A model generated the notes under the pieces. It saw only the letters and a program-made list of their open reading frames with translations. It ran no database searches and was not told the DNA's origin. A stretch of 64,000 nucleotides of DNA from NCBI RefSeq assembly GCF_001429725.1, contig NZ_LMHV01000042.1, forward strand, positions 73 through 64,072. The letters are read 5' to 3'. The position numbers were made by a program, and so were the translations under genes. The DNA is from Rhizobium sp. Root708. Lineage in GTDB: Bacteria > Pseudomonadota > Alphaproteobacteria > Rhizobiales > Rhizobiaceae. Positions 53,330 through 62,879 of this stretch are shown in pieces; positions within the stretch are counted from its first letter, which is position 1; the number at the start of each line of letters is the position of its first letter.

Positions 53330-54763
53330 GTGACTATCTATCAGAACCTCATCGCCGGCGAATGGGTCGGTTCCGATGCGACCAAGAATATCAATCCGTC
53401 CGACACCAACGAGGTGGTCGGTCTTTATGCGGATGGTACGGTCGAAGACACCAAGAATGCGATTGCCGCCGCCAAGGCTGCTTTCCCCGCATGGTCCCGC
53501 TCCGGTATCTGGGAACGCCACGTAATCCTGAAGAAGGCCGGCGACGAGATCATGGCCCGCAAGGACGAACTCGGCGCGCTGCTCGCCCGCGAAGAGGGCA
53601 AGACGCTTCCCGAGGCGATCGGCGAGACCATTCGTGCCAGCCAGATTTTCGAATTCTTTGCCGGTGAAGCGCTGCGCCTCGCGGGCGAGATCGTTCCGTC
53701 CGTTCGCCCTGATATCGGCGTCGAGATCACCCGCGATCCGCTCGGCGTCATCGGCATCATCACGCCGTGGAACTTTCCGATTGCCATCCCGGCCTGGAAA
53801 CTCGCGCCGGCGCTCTGCTACGGCAACACCGTCGTGTTCAAGCCGGCGGAACTCGTTCCGGCCTGCTCCTGGGCAATCGTCGATATTCTCAATCGTGCGG
53901 GTTTGCCGAAAGGCGTGCTGAACCTCGTCATGGGCAGGGGCTCGGTGGTCGGTCAAACCATGCTCGACAGCCCCGACGTCAGCGGCATCACCTTCACCGG
54001 TTCCACCGGCACGGGCCGTCGCGTCGCAGCTGCCTCGATCGAGCATAACCGCAGGTTCCAGCTGGAAATGGGCGGCAAGAACCCGATGGTCGTCCTCGAC
54101 GATGCGGATCTGGACGTTGCCGTCGAAGCGGCCGCCAATTCAGGCTTCTTCTCCACGGGCCAGCGCTGCACCGCGTCCTCACGCCTGATTGTCACCGAAG
54201 GCATCCACGACAAATTCGTCGCGGCGCTGACGGCCAAGCTCGAGACGCTTGTGGTCGACAACGCCATGAAATCAGGCACGCATATCGGCCCGGTTGTCGA
54301 TGAAAAGCAGCTGAAGACCGATACCGACTATATCGAGATCGGTCGCAAGGAAGGCGCAAAGCTCGCCTTCGGCGGCGAGCTCATCAAGCGTGAAACGCCC
54401 GGCTTCTACCTGCAGCCGACGCTGTTTACCGAAGCCACCAACCAGATGCGCATCAGCCGCGAGGAAATCTTCGGTCCCGTCGTTTCGGTCATCCGCGTCA
54501 GGGATTACGAGGAAGCGCTGGCAACCGCCAACGACACGCCTTTCGGTCTGTCTGCCGGGATCGCGACGACGAGCCTCAAGCACGCGACGCATTTCAAGCG
54601 CAACTCGGAAGCCGGCATGGTGATGGTCAATCTCCCGACGGCGGGCGTCGACTTCCACGTGCCGTTCGGCGGTCGAAAGGGATCGTCTTATGGGCCGCGC
54701 GAGCAGGGCAAGTATGCGGCGGAGTTCTACACGAGCGTCAAGACGGCCTATACGCTGGCGTAA
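53330..54763 (+). CDS. alpha-ketoglutarate semialdehyde dehydrogenase-type aldehyde dehydrogenase
   Basis: 477 residues from GTG 53330 (GGAGG 11 bases upstream). ALDH motifs: IITPWNFPIAIPAWKLAPAL, FTGSTGTGRRV, catalytic Glu in LEMGGKNPMVVL, catalytic Cys in STGQRCTASSRLIV, EEIFGPVVSVIRV. Among ALDHs the TGQRCTASSR form is common in alpha-ketoglutarate semialdehyde dehydrogenases. It would turn the GguC product into 2-oxoglutarate, feeding the TCA cycle, so the operon links sugar import to non-phosphorylative breakdown. Confidence 0.88.
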   Translation: MTIYQNLIAGEWVGSDATKNINPSDTNEVVGLYADGTVEDTKNAIAAAKAAFPAWSRSGIWERHVILKKAGDEIMARKDELGALLAREEGKTLPEAIGETIRASQIFEFFAGEALRLAGEIVPSVRPDIGVEITRDPLGVIGIITPWNFPIAIPAWKLAPALCYGNTVVFKPAELVPACSWAIVDILNRAGLPKGVLNLVMGRGSVVGQTMLDSPDVSGITFTGSTGTGRRVAAASIEHNRRFQLEMGGKNPMVVLDDADLDVAVEAAANSGFFSTGQRCTASSRLIVTEGIHDKFVAALTAKLETLVVDNAMKSGTHIGPVVDEKQLKTDTDYIEIGRKEGAKLAFGGELIKRETPGFYLQPTLFTEATNQMRISREEIFGPVVSVIRVRDYEEALATANDTPFGLSAGIATTSLKHATHFKRNSEAGMVMVNLPTAGVDFHVPFGGRKGSSYGPREQGKYAAEFYTSVKTAYTLA

Positions 54764-54859
54764 CGGCCTCTCGGGCGCACTGGAGCAAAAAAGGGTAAGA
54801 CCAAGTTCCGGCTCGGACTGCCGACGAAGTGCTTCTCTGTACAAATGATCGGTTTCTCC

Positions 54860-54969
54860 GTCATGCCGGCCTTGAGCCGGCATCCAGCGGCACCGCGTCC
54901 GCGGTGCGAAGGACTTTTGCGCGCAAGGACTTGCGCGCGCTGGACCCCGGCTTTTGGCCGGGGTGACGA
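54860..54969. repeat. RIME-like rhizobial intergenic palindromic element
   Basis: The 110-bp stretch has two palindromic ends, CATGCCGGC-CTTGA-GCCGGCAT and CCCCGGC-TTTT-GGCCGGGG, plus internal GCG-rich inverted repeats. This matches the Rhizobium-specific intergenic mosaic elements scattered in these genomes. It fills most of the 283-bp gap between the ALDH gene and the HD-GYP gene (convergent), where no gene is seen. Confidence 0.8.
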
Positions 54970-55046
54970 AGGAGATGGCATCGATCCGTAATATGCCAAA
55001 GACGTTGTCAACAAGCTAAGGCGGGCCCAAGTCCCGCCTTTTGTCG

Positions 55047-56114
55047 CTAGATGGCTTCGGCGACCAGAGCGGTCGCTCGGCGCTCCATGCCATTACCGTC
55101 GAAGAGGCTGCGGATTTCCGGCCACTTGCGTCGGAAGGCCGCGACGCAGGCGGGATCGAAATGCGTTCCGCTGCAGTCGATGATCTCTTCGTAGGCTCGC
55201 TCCGGCTCCCAGGCAGACTTGTAGGGTCTGTCGGAGCAGAGTGCGTCGAAGACATCTGCAACGGCAACGATGCGGGCCTCAATCGGAATGTCTTCGCCGG
55301 CGAGGCCGTTCGGGTAGCCCGTGCCGTCCCACTTCTCGTGATGTCCGCCGATGATGGCGACGGCGACGCGCGAGAGTTCGGCGGTGCTGTTCTGCAGGAT
55401 GCCGACGCCGATCGGCACGTGCTGGCGCATCAGTTCGATTTCATGCGGATCGAGCTTGCCGGGCTTCTGCAGGATAGCGTCGGGAATGCCGATCTTGCCG
55501 ATGTCGTGTAGCGGCGCGGCCAGGAAGATGTTGCGGCGCTGGATCCGGTCGAGACCGACGCCTTCCGCGACGAGTTCAGCGATGGTGGCAACGCGCTCGA
55601 TATGATCGCCGGTATTGCCGTCCCGCGACGCCATCGCCTGCGCCAAGCACCATATAATTTCCTGCTCGCGCATGTCGGCCTGCCGGCTCGCATGGCGGAA
55701 GGCGAGATGCAACGCCTTGGCGCGATCGGCAAGTGCGACCTGTGCCGTGCGCAAAGCCAGAAGATTGCCGATGCGTGCCTGCAGTTCCAGCGGGTCGAAA
55801 GGCTTGTTCAGGAAGTCGGTCGCGCCGGCGTCGAGCGCTTCCAGGCGAATGGCTCGCTCGGTCTGCGAGGTGACCATGACAACAGGGACGTTCTTGTAGC
55901 CGTGCTGCGCGCGGAGATGGCGGATGAGTTCCACGCCGTTCAATCCGGGCATCATGTAGTCGACCATCACGAGGTCGAACTCGGCGGTACGGCTGCGTTC
56001 CAGAGCGGCACGCGGATCGGAAAAGCTTTCAATGTCGTGGTTGCTGAAGCTGCGGACGGCCGTCTCCAGCGCCAGCAGGCTCGATTTGCTGTCGTCGACG
56101 ATAAGAAGATGCAT
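55047..56114 (-). CDS. response regulator with HD-GYP domain (c-di-GMP phosphodiesterase)
   Basis: 355 residues. The N-terminal receiver (1-125) has HLLIVDDSKSSLLALETAV, the phospho-acceptor in LVMVDYMMPGLNGVE, the Thr in VVMVTSQ and the Lys in FLNKPFD. The HD-GYP domain (about 155-340) has RDGNTGDHIERVATIAELVA, metal-binding LHDIGKIGIPD, then HHEKWDGTGYPNGLAGEDIP, which keeps the GYP triad. It should degrade cyclic di-GMP when phosphorylated, affecting motility or biofilm. The partner kinase is not adjacent. Confidence 0.92.
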   Translation of the reverse strand: MHLLIVDDSKSSLLALETAVRSFSNHDIESFSDPRAALERSRTAEFDLVMVDYMMPGLNGVELIRHLRAQHGYKNVPVVMVTSQTERAIRLEALDAGATDFLNKPFDPLELQARIGNLLALRTAQVALADRAKALHLAFRHASRQADMREQEIIWCLAQAMASRDGNTGDHIERVATIAELVAEGVGLDRIQRRNIFLAAPLHDIGKIGIPDAILQKPGKLDPHEIELMRQHVPIGVGILQNSTAELSRVAVAIIGGHHEKWDGTGYPNGLAGEDIPIEARIVAVADVFDALCSDRPYKSAWEPERAYEEIIDCSGTHFDPACVAAFRRKWPEIRSLFDGNGMERRATALVAEAI

Positions 56115-56373
56115 GAAAAGACCCGATGAAATTCTGCTGCAGGCGGCTGGCGTGGCGCCAAGTCTCGAAACCCTGCTGCGTCAGGGTTGAATTCATTTCG
56201 ATCGAAACCGTCGCGACTGAGGATGCCGCGTTCACCGTCCCTAGGATCAGGGCAGGGCGCTTAACATCGGGTTATTTCAAAGGACAGGATTTTCTCTAGC
56301 GCGCAAAAGAAACGGGCGCATCGAGCGCCCGCTGCAATCAGGATTAAGGAGCGGTAACCGCAGCTCTCAGCTC

Positions 56374-57198
56374 TCAGCTCTGGCTTTGGCCCTGCATCTG
56401 CCCCTGATCCTCGACCTTGACCACGACCGAGAGTTTTTCTCCGGGTGTGCCGATACGCATGCCTGAAACGGGCGCGGCATCGCGGTAGCAGAGACCGGAA
56501 GCAACGCGCACATAGCGGGCATCGGGGCAGAGGTTGTTTGCCGGATCGAAACCGACCCAGCCCAAGCCGAGCACGTGGGCTTCGCCCCACGCATGAGTCG
56601 CTGCCTGCTCGACCTTCTCGTCCATCATCAGATAACCGGAAACATAGCGGGCCGGGATGCCAAGGGTGCGTGCGGCCGCGACGAAGATATGGGCGTGATC
56701 CTGGCAGACGCCGCTCTTCTTCTCTAGCGCTTGCTCAGCCGTCGTCTCTGTATCGCTGGTTCCAGGCTGGTAGGCCACCGTCGCGTGAATGGCGGCCATC
56801 AGCGCATGCATGCGTGAGAGTTCGTTTTCGCCGCTGACATCCCGGATTAGTTCCCTGACGAGTTTTCCGGCCTTCGTCCGTGGCGTCTCGCGCAGGAAAA
56901 GCCATAGCGGGCAAAACCCGCTGTGGGCGCCGAGGACGCCGTTGCGATCTTCGGTCTCGACTTCGCCCTCGGCGACGATACGGGTGGTGCGTTGCTCGCC
57001 TTCCAGCGAGACGAGATTGATGTGGTTGCCGAACTGGTCGTCATACTCGACCTCGGGCTTGGCGCCCTCCACATGCAGCGACCAATTCAGGATCGTCTGC
57101 CCGCCGACGGTCGGCGGTGTCAGGCGCAACCGCTGCAACGAGAAAACGGAGGGTTCCTCGTAATGATATTCGGTGACGTGGCTGATCTTAAGTTTCAT
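56374..57198 (-). CDS. transglutaminase-like cysteine peptidase (bacterial transglutaminase family)
   Basis: 274 residues. N-terminal beta region: MKLKISHVTEYHYEEPSVFS, QRLRLTPPTVGGQTILNWSL. Transglutaminase core with triad: Cys in KKSGVCQDHAHIFVAAART, His in AATHAWGEAHVLGLG, Asp in WVGFDPANNLCPD. Cytoplasmic. Third gene of a conserved set with the alpha-E and ATP-grasp genes (11 bp after alpha-E). This group is thought to make and process short peptides or peptide tags; the substrate is unknown. Confidence 0.9.
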   Translation of the reverse strand: MKLKISHVTEYHYEEPSVFSLQRLRLTPPTVGGQTILNWSLHVEGAKPEVEYDDQFGNHINLVSLEGEQRTTRIVAEGEVETEDRNGVLGAHSGFCPLWLFLRETPRTKAGKLVRELIRDVSGENELSRMHALMAAIHATVAYQPGTSDTETTAEQALEKKSGVCQDHAHIFVAAARTLGIPARYVSGYLMMDEKVEQAATHAWGEAHVLGLGWVGFDPANNLCPDARYVRVASGLCYRDAAPVSGMRIGTPGEKLSVVVKVEDQGQMQGQSQS

Positions 57199-57209
57199 GT
57201 CGTGCCCGC

Positions 57210-58151
57210 CTATGCATAGAACCGGTAACCGTCGGAAATTTCCATGCCGAGCTGGTTGTTGCGCGTGACGAAGTCCTCGAGAAACTCGTGGAGACCCTGG
57301 TCCATGATCTCCTTGATGGCGCGCGTCTGGAGCGTCCTGCGGATCGCATCGGCCGTGTCGTGCGCCGGCAACCGTTCGCCATAGTCCTTGGCAAGATAGC
57401 CGAGTTCGCTGACGATTTTTTCGTAGCAGTAGGCAAGCGAGCGCGGCATCTGGCCGTTGAGGATCAGGAAGTCTGCGATGTTCATCGCCCGATATTCACC
57501 GTCATAGGCCCAGCTGTAGGAGCGGTGGGCGGAGACGGAGCGCAGGATCGATTCCCACTGGATGTTGTCGATCGACGTGCCCACGGCCGAAACCGAGGGC
57601 AGCAGCACGTAATACTTCACGTCGAGGATACGACTGGTATTGTCCGCGCGCTCGATAAAAGTGCCGATGCGGGCGAAGTTGTAGAGTTCGTTCCTGAGCA
57701 TGGAGCCGTGGAAGGCGCCGCGGATCAGCCCGGCACGATGCTTGATCGCATCGATCGCCTCTGGCAGTTCCGCCGCCTTCAGCCGCTTGGACAGCAGCGC
57801 CTTCAACTCGATCCAGAACTCGTTCGTCGCTTCCCAGGTTTCCCGGGTCAGGGCGGTTCGCACCATGCGCGCATTGTTTCGCCCGTAATCGACGCAGGAC
57901 ATGACACTCGAGGGGTTGCTCTGGTCGCGCAGCAGGTAGTCGATCGCATCGGCGCTCGTCAGCTTGCTGTGACCCTCGTCGTAAGCCTCGCGGACGCCGG
58001 CACTTTGCAGGACGCCATCCCAATCGTCATCGCCGTTTCCGCTTCTGGTCAGCGACATGCGCAGACCGGCATCGATGAGGCGGGCGATATTCTCGGCGCG
58101 TTCGAAATAACGGAACATCCAGTAGAGTCCGTTTGCAGTTCTTCCGAGCAT
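57210..58151 (-). CDS. alpha-E domain protein (DUF403)
   Basis: 313 residues, all-helical. Start MLGRTANGLYWMFRYFERAE is the family signature, with NIARLIDAGLRMSLTRSGNG and later RIGTFIERADNTSRILDVKY. The start overlaps the ATP-grasp stop (TGATG). It always accompanies circularly permuted ATP-grasp ligases and transglutaminases, probably as a partner or scaffold in the same peptide-bond pathway. No catalytic residues known. Confidence 0.92.
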   Translation of the reverse strand: MLGRTANGLYWMFRYFERAENIARLIDAGLRMSLTRSGNGDDDWDGVLQSAGVREAYDEGHSKLTSADAIDYLLRDQSNPSSVMSCVDYGRNNARMVRTALTRETWEATNEFWIELKALLSKRLKAAELPEAIDAIKHRAGLIRGAFHGSMLRNELYNFARIGTFIERADNTSRILDVKYYVLLPSVSAVGTSIDNIQWESILRSVSAHRSYSWAYDGEYRAMNIADFLILNGQMPRSLAYCYEKIVSELGYLAKDYGERLPAHDTADAIRRTLQTRAIKEIMDQGLHEFLEDFVTRNNQLGMEISDGYRFYA

Positions 58152-59560
58152 CAGTCCTCCAATACCCAGGTATCTTTCGTGCCGCCGCCCTGGCTGGAGT
58201 TGACCACCAGCGAGCCCTGTTTGAGGGCCACGCGGGTCAATCCGCCGGGGATGATCTGCACCTTGTCGGAGACGAGAACATAGGGGCGCAGGTCTACATG
58301 GCGCGGCGCAATTCCCTTGTTGACGAGGATCGGCACGGTCGAGAGCGAAAGCGTCGGCTGCGCGATGTAATTGGTTGGCTTCGCCTTCAGCTTTTCAGCG
58401 AAATCGGCGCGCTCCTTCTTGGTGGCCGTCGGGCCGACCAGCATGCCGTAGCCGCCGGAGCCGTGGACTTCCTTGACCACCAGTTCCTCGAGATGTTCGA
58501 GAACGTATCTGAGGCTCTGCGGCTCGGAACAGCGCCAGGTCGGCACGTTCTCGAGGATCGGCTTGCGCCCGGTGTAGAACTCGACGATCTCGGGCATGTA
58601 GGAATAGATCGCCTTGTCGTCTGAGATGCCGGTGCCCGGCGCATTGGCGATGGTGATGTTGCCGGAGCGGTAGACGTCCATGATGCCGGGGATGCCGAGC
58701 GCGGAATCCGACCGGAAGGTGAGGGGATCGAGGAAGTCGTCGTCGACGCGGCGATAGAGCACGTCGATCGCCTCGTAACCGCGGGTCGTGCGCATCTTCA
58801 CCTTGCCGTCGATGACGCGCAGATCCGAGCCTTCGACGAGCTCGACGCCCATGGTGTCAGCCAGGAACGAATGCTCGTAATAGGCGGAATTGTAGATGCC
58901 GGGGGTGAGCACGGCGACGCGCGGCTTGCCCTTGCAGCCGGGAGGTGCCAGCGACGCCAGGCTCTGGCGCAGCAGATAGGGATAGTCCTCGACCGGCCGC
59001 ACCTTGTTGGCGTGGAACAGGTCCGGGAACATCTGCATCATGGTTTCGCGGTTTTCCAGCATGTAGCTGACGCCGGATGGTGTGCGGGCATTGTCCTCGA
59101 GCACGTAGAACTCGTCCTCGGCTGTTCGAACGATGTCGGTGCCGACGATATGCGTGTAGACGCCGCCCGGCGGACGGAAGCCGATCATCTCCGGCAGGAA
59201 GGCGACGTTCCTCTCGATCAGTTCGCGCGGGATGCGACCGGCGCGGATGATTTCCTGTTTGTGGTAGATGTCGTCGAGAAAGGCGTTGAGCGCGATTACC
59301 CGCTGCTCAATGCCCTGCGCGAGCTTGCGCCATTCGCGGCCTGAGATGATGCGGGGGATGATGTCGAAGGGGATAAGCTTTTCGGAGGAGTCTGCGTGTC
59401 CGTAGACCGCGAAGGTAATGCCGGTCTTTCGGAAGATGTTTTCCGCGTCCCGGGATTTGGCAATCAGATGCGTTCGATCTTGGTTATTGTACCACTCAAA
59501 GTATTTTTCATATGGCTGACGCGGACTTTCGTCCCCGGTGATCATTTCATCAAATGCCAA
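58151..59560 (-). CDS. circularly permuted ATP-grasp protein (DUF404/407 family)
   Basis: 469 residues from TTG 59560, chosen because family members begin with LAFDEM-like sequence and GGGGAG precedes it; ATG 59545 is the alternative. Motifs: EMIGFRPPGGVYTHIVGTDI, DEFYVLEDNARTPSGVSYML, LTPGIYNSAYYEHSFLADTM, YRRVDDDFLDPLTFRSDSAL, ANAPGTGISDDKAIYSYMPE, VVKEVHGSGGYGMLVGP. ATP-grasp enzymes join a carboxylate to an amine through an acyl-phosphate. First gene of the cassette with alpha-E and transglutaminase. Confidence 0.92.
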   Translation of the reverse strand: MAFDEMITGDESPRQPYEKYFEWYNNQDRTHLIAKSRDAENIFRKTGITFAVYGHADSSEKLIPFDIIPRIISGREWRKLAQGIEQRVIALNAFLDDIYHKQEIIRAGRIPRELIERNVAFLPEMIGFRPPGGVYTHIVGTDIVRTAEDEFYVLEDNARTPSGVSYMLENRETMMQMFPDLFHANKVRPVEDYPYLLRQSLASLAPPGCKGKPRVAVLTPGIYNSAYYEHSFLADTMGVELVEGSDLRVIDGKVKMRTTRGYEAIDVLYRRVDDDFLDPLTFRSDSALGIPGIMDVYRSGNITIANAPGTGISDDKAIYSYMPEIVEFYTGRKPILENVPTWRCSEPQSLRYVLEHLEELVVKEVHGSGGYGMLVGPTATKKERADFAEKLKAKPTNYIAQPTLSLSTVPILVNKGIAPRHVDLRPYVLVSDKVQIIPGGLTRVALKQGSLVVNSSQGGGTKDTWVLED

Positions 59561-59914
59561 AGGTGTGGCTCCCCTTTTTTCTTCATTTGAATACAACGCA
59601 ATAAGCAATGCAAGAACCATGCACAGTTCGAGGGCGATATTCGTAAAATCCTCCGGAACGGCCAAAAGAGCCGAAAAACTGGGCATTTATCAAAATGTGG
59701 CGTGGCCGTCTCAGCCGTCAATCCCCACGGCTCGCTCAAAATATAAGCAGATGATTGTTTTCGGATCGGCGTCCGATCTAATTTAAGCCGAGGCGGACGC
59801 GGCTGGTCGGGTCACCGATCAACGAAACTGCAGGTTAGTATCAATGCTTCGCCTTTGACGGCGGAGCTGTCTGTCGGCTATCAGCGCGGCAATCCCTTGC
59901 CCCAGGATACAATC
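59561..59914. other. divergent promoter region, no gene
   Basis: 354 bp between the ATP-grasp gene (minus) and the DMT permease gene (plus). Moderately AT-rich around 59.68-59.78 kb. I see no RNA gene or clear operator. Confidence 0.5.
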
Positions 59915-60814
59915 ATGTCGCTTGATCGCATTGCGCCCGCCATCTTCGTTCTTCTCTGGTCGACCGGCTGGGTCGTGGCGAAATATGCCTCTATCCACTC
60001 GGAGCCGTTCACTTTCCTCGTGGTGCGGTATGCGTTATCGGCGTTGGCGTTTCTCAGCCTCGCTCTTGCCATGCGTGCGGCTTGGCCGCGCAGGGCGATT
60101 GTCTTGAGGGCGGTTTATTCCGGCATGTTCCTGCACGGCTTCTATCTCGGCGGCCTGTGGTGGGCGATCGCGAATGGTGTGCCGGCCGGCATCTCCGGCA
60201 TCATTGCCGCCCTGCAGCCGCTGTTGACGGCGATGGCCGCGCCGCTCCTGATCGGCGAGCGCTTGCAGGGCATCCAGAGGCTGGGCCTGCTGCTTGGCTT
60301 TCTCGGCATCGCCATCGCGATATCGCCGAAGCTTCTCGATCCGGCCACGGCAAATCTGGCGCATGCCGCCGTACCCCTCGGGATCAACCTGATCGCGATG
60401 TGTTCTGTCACTTATGGAACGCTCTATCAGAAGAAGCATCTGCAGACCGGCAGCCTTCTGCCGATCGCGACGTTGCAGTATGTCGGCGCCATCATCATCA
60501 CGGTGCCGCTGATGCTCGCCTTCGAGCGGATGCATTTCGATGGGTCGGTGCAAGCCATTGCCGCGCTCATCTGGTCGGTATTCGGCCTGTCGATGGGCGG
60601 CGTCGGGCTGCTGCTTTATCTCATCCGCCGGGGCCAGGTCTCGCGGGCGGCCTCGCTCATCTATCTGATGCCGCCGGCTGTGGCGCTCGAGGCCTTCATC
60701 GCCTTCGGAGAGCCGTTGACCGTGCCGCTTGTCGTGGGAACGATCATCGTCGTCACCGGCGTCTATCTCACCAACAGAAAAGTTGGAGCCCGCCTGCAGG
60801 AACAGGCGCAATAA
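59915..60814 (+). CDS. EamA/DMT-family permease (10-span)
   Basis: 299 residues from ATG 59915. Two EamA halves: LDRIAPAIFVLLWSTGWVVA, FTFLVVRYALSALAFLSLAL, GLWWAIANGVPAGISGIIAA, QPLLTAMAAPLLIGERLQGI, and in the second half SLIYLMPPAVALEAFIAFGE. Ten hydrophobic segments. Members export amino acids or metabolites; the substrate is unknown. Convergent with rhlE through a shared terminator. Confidence 0.85.
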   Translation: MSLDRIAPAIFVLLWSTGWVVAKYASIHSEPFTFLVVRYALSALAFLSLALAMRAAWPRRAIVLRAVYSGMFLHGFYLGGLWWAIANGVPAGISGIIAALQPLLTAMAAPLLIGERLQGIQRLGLLLGFLGIAIAISPKLLDPATANLAHAAVPLGINLIAMCSVTYGTLYQKKHLQTGSLLPIATLQYVGAIIITVPLMLAFERMHFDGSVQAIAALIWSVFGLSMGGVGLLLYLIRRGQVSRAASLIYLMPPAVALEAFIAFGEPLTVPLVVGTIIVVTGVYLTNRKVGARLQEQAQ

Positions 60815-60817
60815 AAA

Positions 60818-60839
60818 ACGGCGGGATCTCTCCCGCCGT
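60818..60839. terminator. bidirectional terminator between the DMT permease and rhlE genes
   Basis: Perfect stem ACGGCGGGA / TCCCGCCGT with a TCTC loop. On the minus strand it is followed by TTTTTTATTG, on the plus strand by CCGTTGTTTTC, so it works best for rhlE. Confidence 0.85.
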
Positions 60840-60862
60840 CCGTTGTTTTCCAGTGCTGTAGA

Positions 60863-62548
60863 TTATGCGCGTTCGCGGCGCTGGCCGCCATTGCCGCCAC
60901 GCGAAGGACCACCACGGCGGTTGCCGCCGTTGCCTTCGCGACGTTCGCCGCGCTCGCCGCCGGCGTTAGCCTGTGCACCACGATCTTCACCGTGCTTGCG
61001 AGCCGGACGGCCGTGGGCGTTGCGGGCGCCGCCGCCGGGATGATGCCGATTCTCGCCGTTCGAGTTGGCATGGTTGCCGTGCTGCGGGCGCTGCGGCTTG
61101 CGGGCGCCTGCACCACGGAAGTCCGACGTCGTCGCTAGATCGTTATCCGGGCCCGCCGTCACCGGCGTAACTTCGCCACGGCGCTGGCCGCGGAAGTCCT
61201 CGTTGCGCTCGGTCCTGCGCTCCGGACGGGGGCTACGCTCGCGGCGCTCCTCGTTGTTGGCGCGAACTTCGCTGCCGGCTTCGGGACGTGGACGACGCTC
61301 GGGGCGGCGTGCACGGGCATCGCCGCGACCTTCGCCGCCACGGCCTTCACCACCGCGACCCTGGCCACGGTTGCCGCCGTTGCCGTTGCCCCGCTTCGGT
61401 GCCGCGTTCATATTGGCAGGCGCTTCACCGCTGGCGACCGCGATGTTGATGCTCATCAGGCGCTCGATGTCACGCAGCAGGCGGGTTTCGTCGGGCGCGC
61501 AGAAAGCGATCGCGATGCCGTCGCGACCGGCACGGGCCGTACGACCGATGCGGTGAACGTAGGCTTCGGCAACTTCCGGCAGGTCGTAGTTGTAGACATG
61601 GCTGACGGCCGGAATGTCGATGCCGCGGGCGGCAACGTCGGTGGCGATCAGCGTCTTGATGTCGCCGTCCTTGAAGGCCTTCAAGGCGCGCTCGCGCTGG
61701 CCCTGGCTCTTGTTGCCATGGATCGAGGCAACGGAGTAACCGACGGTTTCAAGATGCTTCATCAGCTTCTCGGCGCCATGCTTGGTGCGCAGGAAGACGA
61801 TGGCGCGGCCATCCGGGTTCTGCGTCAGCGACTTCTTCAGGAGGTCGGTCTTGTCGTTCTTGCCGTTGACGAAGTGAACATACTGTTCGACCTTGTCGGC
61901 AGCCTTGCCCGGAGGCGTGACTTCGACCTTGACCGGGTCGGTCAGGAAGTCGGCAGCGAGATCGGCAATCGCCTTCGGCATGGTGGCCGAAAACAGCATG
62001 GTCTGGCGCTTCTTCGGCACCATCTTGGAGATCTTGCGCAGATCGTGGACAAAGCCGAGGTCGAGCATCTGGTCGGCTTCGTCGAGCACGAGGTAACGCA
62101 CGGCCGTCAGGCCGATGGCGCGACGGTTGACGAGGTCGAGCAGGCGGCCGGGCGTGGCGACGAGAATGTCGGTGCCCTTTTCAAGCTGAAGCTGCTGCTT
62201 GTTGATCGAGACGCCGCCGACGACGACGTTGATGCGCAGGTGCGACTTGCGCAGGAAGTTCTTCAGGTTCATGGCGATCTGGTTTACCAGCTCGCGGGTC
62301 GGCGCCAGGATCAGCGTACGGGTGGTACGGTTGTCCGGGCGGCGCTCTTCAGGAATAAGCTTTTCGATCAGCGGCAGGCCGAATGCGGCCGTCTTGCCGG
62401 TGCCGGTCTGGGCGAGGCCGATCAGGTCGCGGCCTTCGAGAAGAAGCGGGATCGCCTTTTCCTGGATGGGAGTCGGCGTTTCGATGCCGAGCTGGAACAA
62501 TGTGGCGACGATCGGCTTGGAGACACCAAGCGATTCAAAATTGGTCAA
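60863..62548 (-). CDS. rhlE: DEAD-box RNA helicase, RhlE type
   Basis: 561 residues. All helicase motifs seen: Q motif with TPTPIQEKAIPLLL, motif I AQTGTGKTAAFG, Ia LAPTRELVNQI, Ib VATPGRLLDLV, II VLDEADQMLDLGF, III LFSATMP, IV AIVFLRTKHG, V LIATDVAARGIDIP, VI YVHRIGRTARAG. The tail (from about residue 390) is Arg/Gly-rich (RGQGRGGEGRGGEGRGDARA), an RNA-binding extension. It unwinds RNA in ribosome assembly or mRNA decay, often cold-induced. Confidence 0.94.
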   Translation of the reverse strand: MTNFESLGVSKPIVATLFQLGIETPTPIQEKAIPLLLEGRDLIGLAQTGTGKTAAFGLPLIEKLIPEERRPDNRTTRTLILAPTRELVNQIAMNLKNFLRKSHLRINVVVGGVSINKQQLQLEKGTDILVATPGRLLDLVNRRAIGLTAVRYLVLDEADQMLDLGFVHDLRKISKMVPKKRQTMLFSATMPKAIADLAADFLTDPVKVEVTPPGKAADKVEQYVHFVNGKNDKTDLLKKSLTQNPDGRAIVFLRTKHGAEKLMKHLETVGYSVASIHGNKSQGQRERALKAFKDGDIKTLIATDVAARGIDIPAVSHVYNYDLPEVAEAYVHRIGRTARAGRDGIAIAFCAPDETRLLRDIERLMSINIAVASGEAPANMNAAPKRGNGNGGNRGQGRGGEGRGGEGRGDARARRPERRPRPEAGSEVRANNEERRERSPRPERRTERNEDFRGQRRGEVTPVTAGPDNDLATTSDFRGAGARKPQRPQHGNHANSNGENRHHPGGGARNAHGRPARKHGEDRGAQANAGGERGERREGNGGNRRGGPSRGGNGGQRRERA

Positions 62549-62879
62549 GTCATAACCTTTTCAGGGGCGCCAAAACAATATCGCCGGAACGGGGGTTTGC
62601 GGTCCGGTGTTTACTCTGGCGTCAAGAACCCCGCGTGAAGTGGGAACTTGTCTTGTTGGAAAAAGCTTTCCAGCGCTTCTGCCGCGTCTTGGGATGCGGT
62701 CTATTCGAAATGCGCTTTTGTCCTTCTTCCTGCATCCTATTTGCTGGCAGGGGCACGCTCACGCGGCGGCCGGAAGGTGAAAGCTGACCTGCATTTGGTC
62801 CAGTTTTGCTCAAAAGTCAAGAGAGGCGAGGGATCATCGGTTGACGCCGCGCCAAAAATAACCGTTCGCTCAGCCCTGC
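62549..62879. other. intergenic region upstream of rhlE
   Basis: 331 bp with no supported gene. For rhlE (minus strand) this would be promoter and a possible long leader, as in cold-shock helicases. A short minus-strand frame (62622-62813) has no ribosome-binding site. Confidence 0.4.
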
